Below, one piece after another: positions 17,869 to 26,947 of a stretch of DNA of 64,000 nucleotides. Source of the stretch: Chromatiaceae bacterium (GTDB lineage Bacteria > Pseudomonadota > Gammaproteobacteria > Chromatiales > Chromatiaceae); assembly GCA_024235255.1 (NCBI GenBank), contig JACKMT010000003.1, forward strand, positions 1 to 64,000. Reading direction: 5' to 3'. The translations under genes and the position numbers were made by a program. Every line of letters begins with the position of its first letter. The stretch's first letter is position 1. A model generated the notes under the pieces. That model was not told the DNA's origin. It saw only the letters and a list, made by a program, of their open reading frames with translations, and ran no database searches.

Positions 17869-18364
17869 TTCTCCTCCAACGTGACTATTCTGTATTCCTG
17901 GGGTCGTATGACCGGCCAGAACTTGCACCACCGCCAGTTAGAGAGAAACAGGGCCGGCAGTACAGGGAAGCCAGCATACCAATCCAAACCGAGTCTGGAC
18001 AGAAAAAGATAGCAACAGAGGAGACCGATTAGCCGGCCCTTCCGTGTGCAGCCTAAACTCGGAGGGGGTCAGGTTTCGTGCTTTGTATTTGTTGCCGCCA
18101 CCGAAATCTTTGGCTGAGGCTGTGTACGTTAGTCATCACAGCACCTCAATGCAGTATTTATGTGGCAAATCTCTGCCACAGATTGTGGAACGAACGATCG
18201 GTAATACCGGCTTGCAGAAATGCAGCTTCCGCCACTGGATTATTCTTGTTTGTCTTGTGCCCATCATATTGATATCTGCCATAAAACAGAGCGATAACAA
18301 TCACTCCAAATAGTAATCGGCTAGAATATAAGAAGTTCTTAATATATTTTAAGCGACGCAGCAA
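17869..18364. other. Gene-free stretch, possible REP debris
   Basis: No gene is convincing. Around 18062 the string GGGGTCAGGTTT resembles half of a REP-type element, similar to GGGGTCAGATTT at 56992. The inverted GGGCCGG/CCGGCCC pair near 17950 and 18032 is widely spaced. The rest shows nothing I can name. Confidence 0.35.
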
Positions 18365-19003
18365 ATGGTTCGGTTTTTTGTAATTGCTTTGGCGATAGTT
18401 TCAATCAATTCCGGGACACTCCTAGCGGGTGAGGCAGCCCTCGAGATGGCGTTCCGAAACTTCGTAACTGCGGGCGATATAGGAAATGTACGCAGGCTGA
18501 TTGGCAAGGGGATCGATGTTAATGCCCATAACCAGTTCGGTAAAACTGCACTGATGATAGCTGTCGAGAACGATCAATTGGAGCTGGTGAACCTGTTGCT
18601 GGCTACTGGTGCTGATATCAATAAACCTACGCTGGATGGCTGCACGGCACTGACCTTTGCAGCAGAGAACGGCCACATTGCTCTAACCACCTTGCTGATT
18701 GAACGTGGTGCCGATATCTCAGCACGCACCCGCGTCGGCTGGAATGCCCTGATGATCGCTGCACGCTATGGCTATCTACAGGTTGTTGACCAATTGCTAT
18801 CTGTTGGAGCCGACCCCGATGTGGCAGACAGGTATGGGCGTACGGCGCTGATGTACGCGATCGCAGATGGACACTTGGATATCGCCAGGTTGTTGGTCAA
18901 ATCCGGGGCGAACACGGACGCCAGGGACAAGTACGGTGCAACTGCACTAATGCAGGCCCAAGCAAAGGGCTATTGGGAGATAGTACGCCTCCTGGAACAG
19001 TAG
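18365..19003 (+). CDS. Exported ankyrin-repeat protein
   Basis: 212 aa. A signal peptide (MVRFFVIALAIVSINSGTLLAG) is followed by a leading helix and about five ankyrin repeats of 33 residues, each with the pattern G-TALM-A-GHL-IV-LLL-GAD (for example YGRTALMYAIADGHLDIARLLVKSGANTD, split here by its GA turn). Ankyrin stacks mediate protein-protein binding; here this would occur in the periplasm or outside. No catalytic domain. It has no operon partner. Such proteins are frequent in host-associated bacteria, but this alone does not show symbiosis. Confidence 0.88.
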   Translation: MVRFFVIALAIVSINSGTLLAGEAALEMAFRNFVTAGDIGNVRRLIGKGIDVNAHNQFGKTALMIAVENDQLELVNLLLATGADINKPTLDGCTALTFAAENGHIALTTLLIERGADISARTRVGWNALMIAARYGYLQVVDQLLSVGADPDVADRYGRTALMYAIADGHLDIARLLVKSGANTDARDKYGATALMQAQAKGYWEIVRLLEQ

Positions 19004-19159
19004 GAAGGCAGATCAAGATTTTTCTGTCGAGAATTCCGGGAACAGTATACCTACTTTGACTCGTCATCCTGAGCCAAGCTGGAAATAGGTTTTGTCTACC
19101 CGGAAAATTCCAACAGTTGCAAGCGATTTCAACTGTTCTGAGCCCTTGATTCCATTCGC

Positions 19160-19714
19160 TCAGATCGCCTCAAGGCTACCGAGTACCTGGTCGTAGCTCG
19201 CTCTGTTTTGCTCGAAGAAGACCAATGTCGGTGCGGTGTAGCTGAGGATATAGACATACTTTTCGGTTACGAATCCGACTGCCAGCAGTTGGTATTCCAG
19301 TCCGTTGAATATTTGATAGCTGGCATGTAATGAGAAGGCATCGTGTCCGGATACCCGGGCAGGCTCGTTGCTGATGATGGTCAGGCTGGGCAGTCCGTTG
19401 CTGTCCTCTTTCTTCAGTTCGGCTATGTACAGCTCGGCCAATTCGGTCGGCAGCATGTCCGCCTTCGACTTTGCCTTGATGTCGTCGAAGGCATTCTCAT
19501 GTTTGCTCGCCCGCAAGTTGATCTTTTGTATGTTCGGACCGTCCCGGGTGACAATGAGCGTATCCCCGACCTGCATGCTCACCCAGTCGACCGGCAGGGT
19601 GACACGATACAGCTCTGTTTTGTGCAATATCTTGCTGTCGTCGACCCTAACCCACTCACCCACGCAACCGGCCAGCAGCAGTGTCAGCAGCATCAGCAGC
19701 AGAAACTTTTTCAT
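19160..19714 (-). CDS. DcrB/PsbP-like lipoprotein
   Basis: 184 aa lipoprotein with signal sequence and lipobox LLAGC (Cys at about residue 17). The mature part (KTELYRVTLPVDWV, DTLIVTRDGPNIQKINLRASKH, FVTEKYVYILSYTAP) resembles the DcrB/PsbP-like fold; function unknown. The start at 19714 is preferred over the Met at 19777 because it is preceded by GGAGGAGTC and by sequence encoding, in another frame, the tail of an M48 peptidase (KYIQLYRNRLLEES) with an ATGA junction. This shows that the gene was copied from an operon like that at 21464-22618. Confidence 0.75.
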   Translation of the reverse strand: MKKFLLLMLLTLLLAGCVGEWVRVDDSKILHKTELYRVTLPVDWVSMQVGDTLIVTRDGPNIQKINLRASKHENAFDDIKAKSKADMLPTELAELYIAELKKEDSNGLPSLTIISNEPARVSGHDAFSLHASYQIFNGLEYQLLAVGFVTEKYVYILSYTAPTLVFFEQNRASYDQVLGSLEAI

Positions 19715-19763
19715 GACTCCTCCAGCAAACGGTTTCTGTATAGTTGGATATATTTTTGTTTCG
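19715..19763 (-). pseudogene. M48 peptidase C-terminal scar
   Basis: The minus strand encodes KYIQLYRNRLLEES and a stop, nearly identical to the end of the M48 peptidase at 21464-22618 (KYIELYRNRLLEES). The stop overlaps the lipoprotein start by ATGA in both places. Similarity ends upstream of about 19763. It is the left-over edge of a segmental duplication. Confidence 0.8.
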
Positions 19764-20205
19764 TCAGAAATATTCATGGGTCACTTTTGGAACGGGTAGC
19801 GCTCGAAGTGCATGATATAGAGCGATTTCAGCCACATGATCAACAAGCGCCGATATTGGATGCACTACAAATGCACATTGTGGGCGAACAGTATGGCTTA
19901 ACTCGACGGCATTGAATGCGTCCCCTTTTTTCATCGGCCATCGTTTTCTTCTCGGTCGAATTGGACTTCGTAAACTCAACCTTACCGGAGATTTCGATGT
20001 CCTCCATCATCTGGCCCTGGATTTACACCACGTCTGTGGACTCTACCTGGGATGATCTCGTTTATCTCAGCTCAAATAGGGCGGAATGACTCACCTCGGT
20101 TACGGTGGGATGTAACAACTGGCTGAAACAGTGACCCAGGACAATTAGTAAGTTAGGCCAAATGCTATATTAAAAACAAGGGATTAATTGAAAAGGAGAG
20201 TCAAA
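19764..20205. other. Gap with a doubtful 56-codon minus-strand frame
   Basis: A frame on the minus strand from 20010 to 19840 starts MMEDIEISGKVEFTKSN and reads plausibly for about 30 codons, then becomes Cys-rich and unlikely. It may be a truncated or frameshifted small gene. Nothing else is recognised. Confidence 0.25.
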
Positions 20206-20367
20206 ATGAAAAAAGGTTTTAAAGAAGCCATTGAGGAAATGGTTAAAAAACGCATTGAGAGTGGTGAGGATCCGATGGTGTTATTCGAAGAGCTCAGTCG
20301 GGAAGCCAATCTGGTTTTCGGCCATTACAATTTGGAGTACGAACTGGTAGACAAAAAAGCCAAATGA
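20206..20367 (+). CDS. Small hypothetical protein, 53 aa
   Basis: A 53-residue, charged, helical protein (MKKGFKEAIEEMVKKRIESG ... VFGHYNLEYELVDKKAK) with a good ribosome binding site AAAAGGAGAG eight bases before the ATG. It has no signal or membrane segment. I do not recognise the family. Two small palindromes follow: GAGACC/GGTCTC at about 20380-20420 and AAAGTATCGATACTTT at 20424-20439. Confidence 0.6.
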   Translation: MKKGFKEAIEEMVKKRIESGEDPMVLFEELSREANLVFGHYNLEYELVDKKAK

Positions 20368-20636
20368 GTGTTTTGTAGCGAGACCTGGTTTGAAACGTGG
20401 TCGTTTTCGACTGGGTCTCGAAGAAAGTATCGATACTTTGATTTAAATTTCTAAATGAATGGGTTTTTCGTCAGGAAAACAGAGAAGGGGGGTTCGGATT
20501 TTTTCAATCGAGTGACCAGGAAGCAGAGGAATTAAAGTCGCTTTTGAAAAGAGATTGAAAGGGAATTTTTAACTCATAGAGATGGTCAAGAAGACATTCC
20601 ATTCACTCTTTTGAAAACGGATTTATGGAGTCTCCA

Positions 20637-21128
20637 ATGAATAAAGTAGCAAGCGGGGAAGCATTCAAAATCTCATTGTCTTCCCTGTCATTGGCCCGGC
20701 AACGGCAAATAGGAGCTAGGTTTATTGCCAATGTACTGGATTTGACGGATGGAATGTGTACCGGGCAGGCGCAGAAAATTGCGGAAAAAAGTGATGTTTC
20801 CACTGAAGAACTGGAACAGGCCTACCGCGCTGTGCGCGCTGTTTACGTCGCAACTCACCCACAATCTGATCTGTCCGCGTTGGACTACAGGCAGCAGGCG
20901 GCACATTTTGTTGCAGAGGCGTGCATGGTCTGCGTGGCACCGACCTACGAGCAGCACCGAACCCACCATTTAGCCGAAAAGGTGGCGGGTTACTGCCGAA
21001 TGGCGCGGATCTGCTCCAGTATTCAACACGAAGAGGAGTATCCCAAATTTGTGGATGCCGAAGCGTCGTTGAAGAAAGAAATAGATGCACAATACCGTAT
21101 ATTGAATGAATTTCTGGAAAATCGATAA
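20637..21128 (+). CDS. Hypothetical protein, 163 aa
   Basis: Soluble protein of about 163 aa, not recognised. It contains several Cys and His residues (DGMCTGQAQK, EACMVCVAPTYEQHRTHHLAEK, YCRMARICSSIQH) which might bind metal, and is otherwise helical. The ATG at 20637 follows GGAG at good spacing; an in-frame ATG at 20625 would add four residues. It lies between the two copies of the DcrB-like gene, so it may have entered after the duplication. Confidence 0.55.
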   Translation: MNKVASGEAFKISLSSLSLARQRQIGARFIANVLDLTDGMCTGQAQKIAEKSDVSTEELEQAYRAVRAVYVATHPQSDLSALDYRQQAAHFVAEACMVCVAPTYEQHRTHHLAEKVAGYCRMARICSSIQHEEEYPKFVDAEASLKKEIDAQYRILNEFLENR

Positions 21129-21177
21129 AACGATAGAGGTCAGGGTAAAGCAGGAAGATGCTTTGGCCGGTATATAT

Positions 21178-21467
21178 AAAATGAGAAGGTAGCCTGTCCG
21201 GATACCCGGACAGGCTCGTTGCTGATGATGGTCAGACTGGGCAGTCCGTTGCTGTCCTCTTTCTTCAGATCGGCTATGTACGGCCCGGCCAATTCGGTCG
21301 GCAGCATGTCCGCCTTCGACATTGCCTTGATGTCGTCGAAGACACTCTCATGCTTGCGCACCTGCAAGTTGATCTTCTGGATGCTCGGACCATCCCGGGT
21401 GACAATGAGCGTATCCCCGAACTGCATGCTCACCCAGTCGACCGGCCAGCGGCAGAAACTTTTTCAT
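21178..21467 (-). pseudogene. Truncated second copy of DcrB-like lipoprotein gene
   Basis: Minus-strand sequence highly similar to 19160-19714. It keeps MKKFL at the start, then has lost about 40 codons including the lipobox, with a frame change at the join (GGTCGACTGGGTGAGC now out of frame). It resumes as DTLIVTRDGPSIQKINL and ends after NEPVRVSG, lacking the last third. The start overlaps the stop of the intact M48 gene by ATGA, so this is the original operon position, now decayed. Confidence 0.85.
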
Positions 21468-22618
21468 GACTCCTCCAACAAGCGGTTTCTGTATAGTTCG
21501 ATATATTTTTTATCTTCTGCATCCGGGTCCAGCTGTAGATACTGTTCGAAAAATCTGAGTGCTTCCGCTTTTTGCTCCCGTTGCATATAGATCAGACCAA
21601 GCGCACGATAGGCGGGTGCAAAATGGGGAGCGATCTCCACCACCTGCAGATAGGCGGCTTGCGCTTTCTCCTCGTCTCCCTCCGCTTTGCGCTGCAGATA
21701 AGCCTCGCCGAGGTAGAACTCCGCATGGGTTGGATATCTTGCCCTGAGTGCACTGTCCTCCAGCAGCTGGATCAGCTGTTTGTATTTATGCGCAATCAGA
21801 TATTTTTCCAACAGCCGTGCAGACAGGCCGGTCGTCATGGCGGCAAATCGCTCCCGGTTGGCAATGCCATTGGAGTTGCCATGCTCAGCTTTGAGTGACT
21901 GCATCGATTGGATCCGCTCGGAGAGCCTGGGATGACTGGAGTAGAACCAGGGCTCTTTGGTATCCAGTACATCAGCCTCCTGCTGCAGCATCCGGAATAC
22001 CTTGACCGATTCCGCACCGTCGTACCCCAGTCTGATCAACCGATCGAACCCCTCTCGATCGGCCTCGCGCTCGGCATCCTGCGAGTACCCCGACATCGCA
22101 CCCAACGCGAGCAGCTCACCGGAGAGCGGAATGCCACTGAGTATGGTTACCGTCCAGCCGGCGATCACGGCCGTTTCCATGGCATGGCGCTGCTTGAGCG
22201 AGTGCTGAAATTTGAAGTGGGAGACTTCGTGGGCAATGACAGTGGCCAGCTGAGCTTCGTTTTCCATGCGCGCGATCATGCCGAAATTGAGATAGACGCT
22301 GCCGTTGGGCAGCGCGAAAGCGTTGAGATCGGGCGAATCAATCACCCGCATCCTCACCGTTTCGCTGAACTCCGGATAAAGTTTCACGGCAACCGATTGC
22401 AGGTAGGCTGTCAGCTCATCATCGGCGTAGATCAGCCCTTGATGCTGCCAGATGCGGTCCAGCTCTTTTGCCGCATACCAGCGGCGTGCTTCGTCATCGG
22501 TCAACTGCTGAATGTCGCTGCTCTGTTCCAGTGTACGCACATGCATGCTGTCACACCCCGCCAGCACGATCACACCGCTCAGCAGCGCCGGAATAAACCG
22601 GAGTGGGGACCGCTTCAT
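21464..22618 (-). CDS. M48-family metallopeptidase lipoprotein with TPR tail
   Basis: 384 aa. Signal and lipobox VLAGC (Cys22) anchor it as a lipoprotein. Residues ~60-260 form an M48 peptidase: HEVSH at 130-134 gives two zinc ligands and the glutamate base, and READ at ~184-187 the third ligand; SSHPRLSERI follows. The C-terminal ~100 residues are TPR-like (AYLQVVEIAPHFAPAYRALGLIYMQREQ). The layout recalls BepA/LoiP-type periplasmic proteases that act on outer-membrane proteins. It starts three bases after the stop of the lipoprotein gene 22622-23386, indicating an operon. Confidence 0.88.
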   Translation of the reverse strand: MKRSPLRFIPALLSGVIVLAGCDSMHVRTLEQSSDIQQLTDDEARRWYAAKELDRIWQHQGLIYADDELTAYLQSVAVKLYPEFSETVRMRVIDSPDLNAFALPNGSVYLNFGMIARMENEAQLATVIAHEVSHFKFQHSLKQRHAMETAVIAGWTVTILSGIPLSGELLALGAMSGYSQDAEREADREGFDRLIRLGYDGAESVKVFRMLQQEADVLDTKEPWFYSSHPRLSERIQSMQSLKAEHGNSNGIANRERFAAMTTGLSARLLEKYLIAHKYKQLIQLLEDSALRARYPTHAEFYLGEAYLQRKAEGDEEKAQAAYLQVVEIAPHFAPAYRALGLIYMQREQKAEALRFFEQYLQLDPDAEDKKYIELYRNRLLEES

Positions 22619-22621
22619 CGG

Positions 22622-23386
22622 CTACTTCTTCACCAAAAGCCACTGTCGGTAGGATTCGATGCCCGGATACTCCTTGAACAGTTCCAGCGCTATTTGATCG
22701 GTATGTTCCGCGTCGAGATAACCGAGTTTGCCAATACTGATGTGACGGTCCACCCAAAGAATGTCGCCAGTGCGCAGATCGATGATACTGGCAATGGTCA
22801 CCGCATTCCCGAGGGGGATGCCGACACCGAATGCAGCCAGCACGATAAAAGCGGCTTTGCGCCCGCTGGAGCTGCGTACATCTTCGCCGATCACCATGAT
22901 CGCCTTGTCCGCACCGGTTTTATCCGCGAGCAACGACAGGCCCGGCCCGATGCTGTAATCGAAGTGCCTGCTTTTATGCAGCCAGGCGTTGCCGCTCGAG
23001 GGGCTGGTAGTGGCAATGGCGGTACCAACCACAGTCTCATTTAGCGCGAGGTGCTGATCGAGCAGCGCTGACTCCTCCGGTGTGAGCTCAGGCAGCTCGA
23101 CCAATGTGAGGTTGCCGAACAGCTTCTGCTCGTTGCGCTGCAGCGAGGCGTGGAAATTATTGATGCCGGTCTCTGTCCAGGCGGGCACCACTTCGGTTAT
23201 GCCACTGGCCGTCATCTCCTTGACCTTTATCTTCAGCGGCAGCAGGATCGCGGTACCGGCTGTCAACCGGCTGGGCTGATCATTGAGCAGGCGGTAGTGG
23301 ACTTTATGCCGCGGCGTGGTTGCACAGCCCACCAGAAAGAGCACAAAAAGCAGACACGGGAGCATTCGATGAATTGGCACGATCAC
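22622..23386 (-). CDS. Hypothetical lipoprotein, operon with M48 peptidase
   Basis: About 254 aa lipoprotein: signal with lipobox LVGC (Cys ~21) followed by TTPRHKVHYRLL. A central hydrophobic Gly-rich segment (KAAFIVLAAFGVGIPLGNAVTIASIIDLRTG) is reminiscent of glycine-zipper-like outer-membrane-associated lipoproteins. No catalytic motif is seen and I do not recognise the family. GTG codons at 23386 and 23380 and ATG at 23365 are possible starts; GGAGA suits the 23380 GTG best. First gene of a two-gene operon that formerly included the DcrB-like gene. Confidence 0.7.
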   Translation of the reverse strand: MIVPIHRMLPCLLFVLFLVGCATTPRHKVHYRLLNDQPSRLTAGTAILLPLKIKVKEMTASGITEVVPAWTETGINNFHASLQRNEQKLFGNLTLVELPELTPEESALLDQHLALNETVVGTAIATTSPSSGNAWLHKSRHFDYSIGPGLSLLADKTGADKAIMVIGEDVRSSSGRKAAFIVLAAFGVGIPLGNAVTIASIIDLRTGDILWVDRHISIGKLGYLDAEHTDQIALELFKEYPGIESYRQWLLVKK

Positions 23387-23752
23387 TCTCCCTGGTTCGA
23401 ATAAAACAACGCCAGACCTACGATTTAAATCTGCAGCGAGAATAGCATCGGATCCGCGCGATGCCTATAAGAAGAAGAGGGGAAAATCGGGGGTCAAGTA
23501 GTCGGTGACGACCGATGCCAATGCGCATCAACATCGTTCTTTCGAAATCGTGAAAACTGCAGGGCTTCCGCGTTGCGAATGTCCGATGTTTCCTATCAAC
23601 GCCTTTTCCATCTGCTTTTAATACCCCCTTATTCCGTTCTATTCCTGATATCATCAATCCAGTTATGATGCTGCACTGCCGTCGATGCCCTGGCGGATCG
23701 CCGGGAACCACAGACAGCGTGCGAGCGTGAATCAACCATCGGGTGGAATAAA
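23387..23752. other. Divergent intergenic region
   Basis: Separates the lipoprotein/M48 operon (minus) from the kor operon (plus) and must hold both promoters. I see no confident promoter boxes or repeats in it. Confidence 0.4.
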
Positions 23753-25492
23753 GTGTCCGACAAACTAGATCCGGGACAGTCCTCACATACCCTCTCCGTC
23801 GCCATTACCGGTTCGGGAGGGAGCGGTGCGGTCACTGCCGGAGAGATGCTGTTGAGCGCGGTGGCCAATGCAGGGTTCTACGGCTTGATGGGCCGCTCCG
23901 CGGGGCCGCAGATCCGTGGCGGGGAGTCGGCGGTGATGCTGCGAACCGGCGTACATCCGGTGGATTGTCTGGATGACCGGTTCGATATTCTGATCGCGTT
24001 GGACTGGCTCAATGTGAGCCGCTTCGCGGAGGAGATCCCGCTCACTTGTGACAGCCTGATCATCTGCGATCCCGACGCCGGGGAGATACCGCCGGACATA
24101 GCCCGCCACGGTGCCCGGGTCATGGAGCTACCGCTGGAAGCTTTGGCCAAAGGGATCGAAGGCGGCCGCGCCAACATGATCGCGCTTGGGATAATCGCGG
24201 AGCTGCTGGGAATTCCCGAGGCGGCAATGCTGGCGGTGGTGGACGCCAAGCTGGCGCGCAAGGGGGAGTCCGCGGTGGTCCCATCGCAGCGGTGTATCAG
24301 CTGCGGATACAATGAACCCAAACCGCAGCAGTTGCAGCAACGGCTGCCCCACGCAAAGGATCGCCCTGTGCGCTGGAACATCAGCGGCAACGAGGCAAGC
24401 GGCGTCGGCGCCATACGCGGCGGGGTGCGATTCGTTGCCGCCTACCCCATCACGCCGGCGACCGAGATGCTGGAGTGGCTTGCACCCAATCTGGAGAAGG
24501 TGGGGGGCGTACTGCTGCAGGCCGAAGACGAACTGGCTTCGGTCAACATGATCATCGGCGGTTCCTTCGGCGGGGTGCCCTCGATGACCGCCACTTCCGG
24601 CCCCGGCCTCAGCCTGATGATGGAGGGGTTGGGCCTGGCGGTGACCAGCGAGACCCCGGTGGTCGTCGCCAACGTCATGCGCGGCGGTCCTTCCACCGGC
24701 ATCCCCACCAAGTCGGAACAGTCCGACCTGAATATCGCACTCTACGGATTTCACGGCGACGCGCCCCACCTGGTATTGGCCGCGCTGAACATCCGCGACT
24801 GTGCATTCACCACCGAATGGGCGGTGCACCTCGCCGAAGCGCTGCAAACGGTTGCCATCGTGCTCTCGGATCAGTTCCTGGGCCAGGCGCGCAGCGTGAT
24901 AGATCCGCCCCCTGCCGCACCGGCCGGGCCCGGTCGCAAGCTGGCGCAGCCCGCCGCGGAAAATTACCAACGCTACACGCTGGCCGACGCAGACGGCATC
25001 TCCCCGATGGCGATTCCCGGCACCGAGGGCTGCCTCTATACCGCCGACGGTCTGGAACACAATGAGCGGGGCACCCCCTCCAGCATGCCGCAGGATCACC
25101 TGCTGCAGCTGGACAAGCGGCGGCGAAAGTTGGCGGCCGTCGACGGCGGCGAGCACTGGGCGGAGGTGCGCGGCAGCGGTGATATCTGCATCCTCACCTG
25201 GGGATCCTCCTCAGGCGCGGCGTTCGAAGCGGCCGGCCGGCTCTCGGCCATGGGCAAGCCGACGCGGGTCGTCGCCATCCGTCTGCTAAGCCCGCTGCCG
25301 GAACAGCCGATGCGCGATGCCATCGACGGCGCGGCGCGGACGCTGGTCGTGGAGCAGAACCACGCGGGCCAGCTGTTTCACTACCTTCATTCGCTGAATC
25401 TGCTGCATGGAGAGGTGCGGAAACTGGCCAAGCCCGGTCCGCTGCCGATTCGCCCGGGTGAGATCGTCAATGCAATCTTGGAGTGGATCTGA
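23753..25492 (+). CDS. korA: 2-oxoacid:ferredoxin oxidoreductase, gamma-alpha fusion subunit
   Basis: 579 aa. Residues ~12-195 form the gamma domain (ITGSGGSGAVTAGEMLL; GRSAGPQIRGGESAVML), followed by the alpha domain from ~205 (GGVRFVAAYPITPATEMLEWL; QAEDELASVNMIIG; TATSGPGLSLMMEGLG). With KorB it would oxidise 2-oxoglutarate or a related 2-oxoacid with CoA, reducing ferredoxin. The order gamma-alpha, beta is typical of KorAB. The start is GTG with GGTGG upstream. It leads a three-gene operon with one base to korB and an ATGA overlap beyond. No delta (ferredoxin) subunit gene is adjacent. Confidence 0.9.
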   Translation: MSDKLDPGQSSHTLSVAITGSGGSGAVTAGEMLLSAVANAGFYGLMGRSAGPQIRGGESAVMLRTGVHPVDCLDDRFDILIALDWLNVSRFAEEIPLTCDSLIICDPDAGEIPPDIARHGARVMELPLEALAKGIEGGRANMIALGIIAELLGIPEAAMLAVVDAKLARKGESAVVPSQRCISCGYNEPKPQQLQQRLPHAKDRPVRWNISGNEASGVGAIRGGVRFVAAYPITPATEMLEWLAPNLEKVGGVLLQAEDELASVNMIIGGSFGGVPSMTATSGPGLSLMMEGLGLAVTSETPVVVANVMRGGPSTGIPTKSEQSDLNIALYGFHGDAPHLVLAALNIRDCAFTTEWAVHLAEALQTVAIVLSDQFLGQARSVIDPPPAAPAGPGRKLAQPAAENYQRYTLADADGISPMAIPGTEGCLYTADGLEHNERGTPSSMPQDHLLQLDKRRRKLAAVDGGEHWAEVRGSGDICILTWGSSSGAAFEAAGRLSAMGKPTRVVAIRLLSPLPEQPMRDAIDGAARTLVVEQNHAGQLFHYLHSLNLLHGEVRKLAKPGPLPIRPGEIVNAILEWI

Positions 25493-25493
25493 C

Positions 25494-26330
25494 ATGTCCG
25501 GAAAACCTGCTGGCGCCCCGCTCAAGGCCAAAGAGTATAAATCGGAGGTAAAACCGGTGTGGTGTCCCGGCTGCGGCCACTTCGCCGTGCTCAGCGCGGC
25601 CACCAAAGCACTGGCTTATCTCGGACTGCCGCAGCAAGACGTGGCGATGATCTCCGGCATCGGCTGCTCCTCGCGCCTGCCGGCCTACGTCTCCGTGTAC
25701 GGATTTCACGGCGTGCACGGCCGCGCGCTGGCGGTGGCCTCGGGGCTGAAAGCCGCCCGGCCCGATCTGACGGTGCTGGTGGCAGGCGGCGATGGCGACG
25801 GCTTCTCCATCGGCGGCAACCACTTTCTGCACGCCTGCCGGCGCAACATGGATATGACCTACATCGTGATGGACAACGAGGTTTACGGTATGACCAAGGG
25901 GCAGGCCTCCCCAACCACGTCGCCGGACTGGGCGGAGAGCAAGCTCACACCGCACGGCCCCGGCGTACCCAGCTTCAACCCCGCTGCCATTGCGCTGGCC
26001 TCCGGCGCCACCTTCATCGCCCGCGGCTTTACCGGAAAACCCAACGATCTGGCAAAATTACTGGTCGATGCAATCCAGCATCCGGGTTTTTCCTTCGTCC
26101 AGGCGTTGAGCCCCTGCACCACCTTCCGCCCGGACCAGAACGAATGGAAAAAGATCGTGCGTCCGTTCGAGCAGCAGGCAACTGACGACCCGGTCGAGGC
26201 AGCCAAGCGTATCCACGCCGACGACGGCATGTCCACCGGTCTGCTCTACCAGACCAGGATTCCCGTCTGGCAGCCGGAAAGAGATGTCCGTGTCCAAACC
26301 GATCAACTTGAACTAGGCTTTCAGGTATGA
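25494..26330 (+). CDS. korB: 2-oxoacid:ferredoxin oxidoreductase, beta subunit
   Basis: 278 aa thiamine-diphosphate-binding subunit. The N-terminal WCPGCGH and SGIGCSS cysteines probably bind a 4Fe-4S cluster; GGDGDGFSIGGNH and VMDNEVYGMTKGQASPTT form the TPP/Mg site and the substrate loop typical of KorB. It starts one base after korA and ends in an ATGA overlap with the ferritin-like gene. In a Calvin-cycle organism it could work in an oxygen-sensitive TCA branch or supply reduced ferredoxin. Confidence 0.92.
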   Translation: MSGKPAGAPLKAKEYKSEVKPVWCPGCGHFAVLSAATKALAYLGLPQQDVAMISGIGCSSRLPAYVSVYGFHGVHGRALAVASGLKAARPDLTVLVAGGDGDGFSIGGNHFLHACRRNMDMTYIVMDNEVYGMTKGQASPTTSPDWAESKLTPHGPGVPSFNPAAIALASGATFIARGFTGKPNDLAKLLVDAIQHPGFSFVQALSPCTTFRPDQNEWKKIVRPFEQQATDDPVEAAKRIHADDGMSTGLLYQTRIPVWQPERDVRVQTDQLELGFQV

Positions 26331-26854
26331 GCGAAAACGATCCCGCACTCATCCACGACATACCGGATTTTCTGGCGCACGCGATTGCGCTGGAGTTCGA
26401 ATCGGTTGAGCGTTACCGGGAGTTGGCGGACAGCATGGATGTGCACAACAATCCCAAGGTGGCGGAGCTGTTTCGCAAACTGGCCCACTATGGCGAATTG
26501 CACGCGCGGGAGATCGAGCATCACGCGGTCGGCATCGTTCTGCCGGAAATCTCCCCCTGGGAGTTCAAATGGCGCACGCCGGAAGGTCCCGAGAGCGGCA
26601 CCTGGGAAGGCGTTCACTATATGATGAGCCAGCGCCAGGTGCTGGAATACGCGTTGTGCAACGAGCAACGCGGGCGCGATTTCTACGCCGGCGTAGCCGA
26701 ATTCTCGCCGGATGAAGGGGTGCGCGAATTGGCTGCCGAGTTTGCCCGCGAGGAGACAGAGCACGTCAATATTCTCAAAACCTGGCTGCTCAATCTGGTC
26801 GAGCCCGACTCGGTCAGGCCCGAGGATCTGGATCCCCCCAACATGCCCGAGTAG
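26327..26854 (+). CDS. Ferritin-like diiron protein (rubrerythrin type), kor operon
   Basis: 175 aa four-helix protein without the rubredoxin domain. Diiron ligands are visible as LEFESVERYREL (helix 1), GELHAREIEHH (helix 2), CNEQRGRDFY (helix 3) and REETEHVNIL (helix 4). Such proteins reduce peroxide or bind iron. The ATG overlaps the korB stop (ATGA), so it is translationally coupled to an oxygen-sensitive iron-sulfur enzyme, which suggests protection or repair of KorAB. A partial copy of its 3' end lies at 30728-30890. Confidence 0.88.
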   Translation: MSENDPALIHDIPDFLAHAIALEFESVERYRELADSMDVHNNPKVAELFRKLAHYGELHAREIEHHAVGIVLPEISPWEFKWRTPEGPESGTWEGVHYMMSQRQVLEYALCNEQRGRDFYAGVAEFSPDEGVRELAAEFAREETEHVNILKTWLLNLVEPDSVRPEDLDPPNMPE

Positions 26855-26947
26855 CGCTGGGATAAGCGCCGTCTCATCCACCGGCGGTGGTTGAGGTCAT
26901 AAGCAGCACGCCATCCCTGGCATGCAGTGGAAGCACCTGGTCAGGGG

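Noticed and set aside
24128..25156. 342-codon minus-strand frame opposite korA
   Set aside because: Low-complexity antisense translation; the korA reading is unambiguous.
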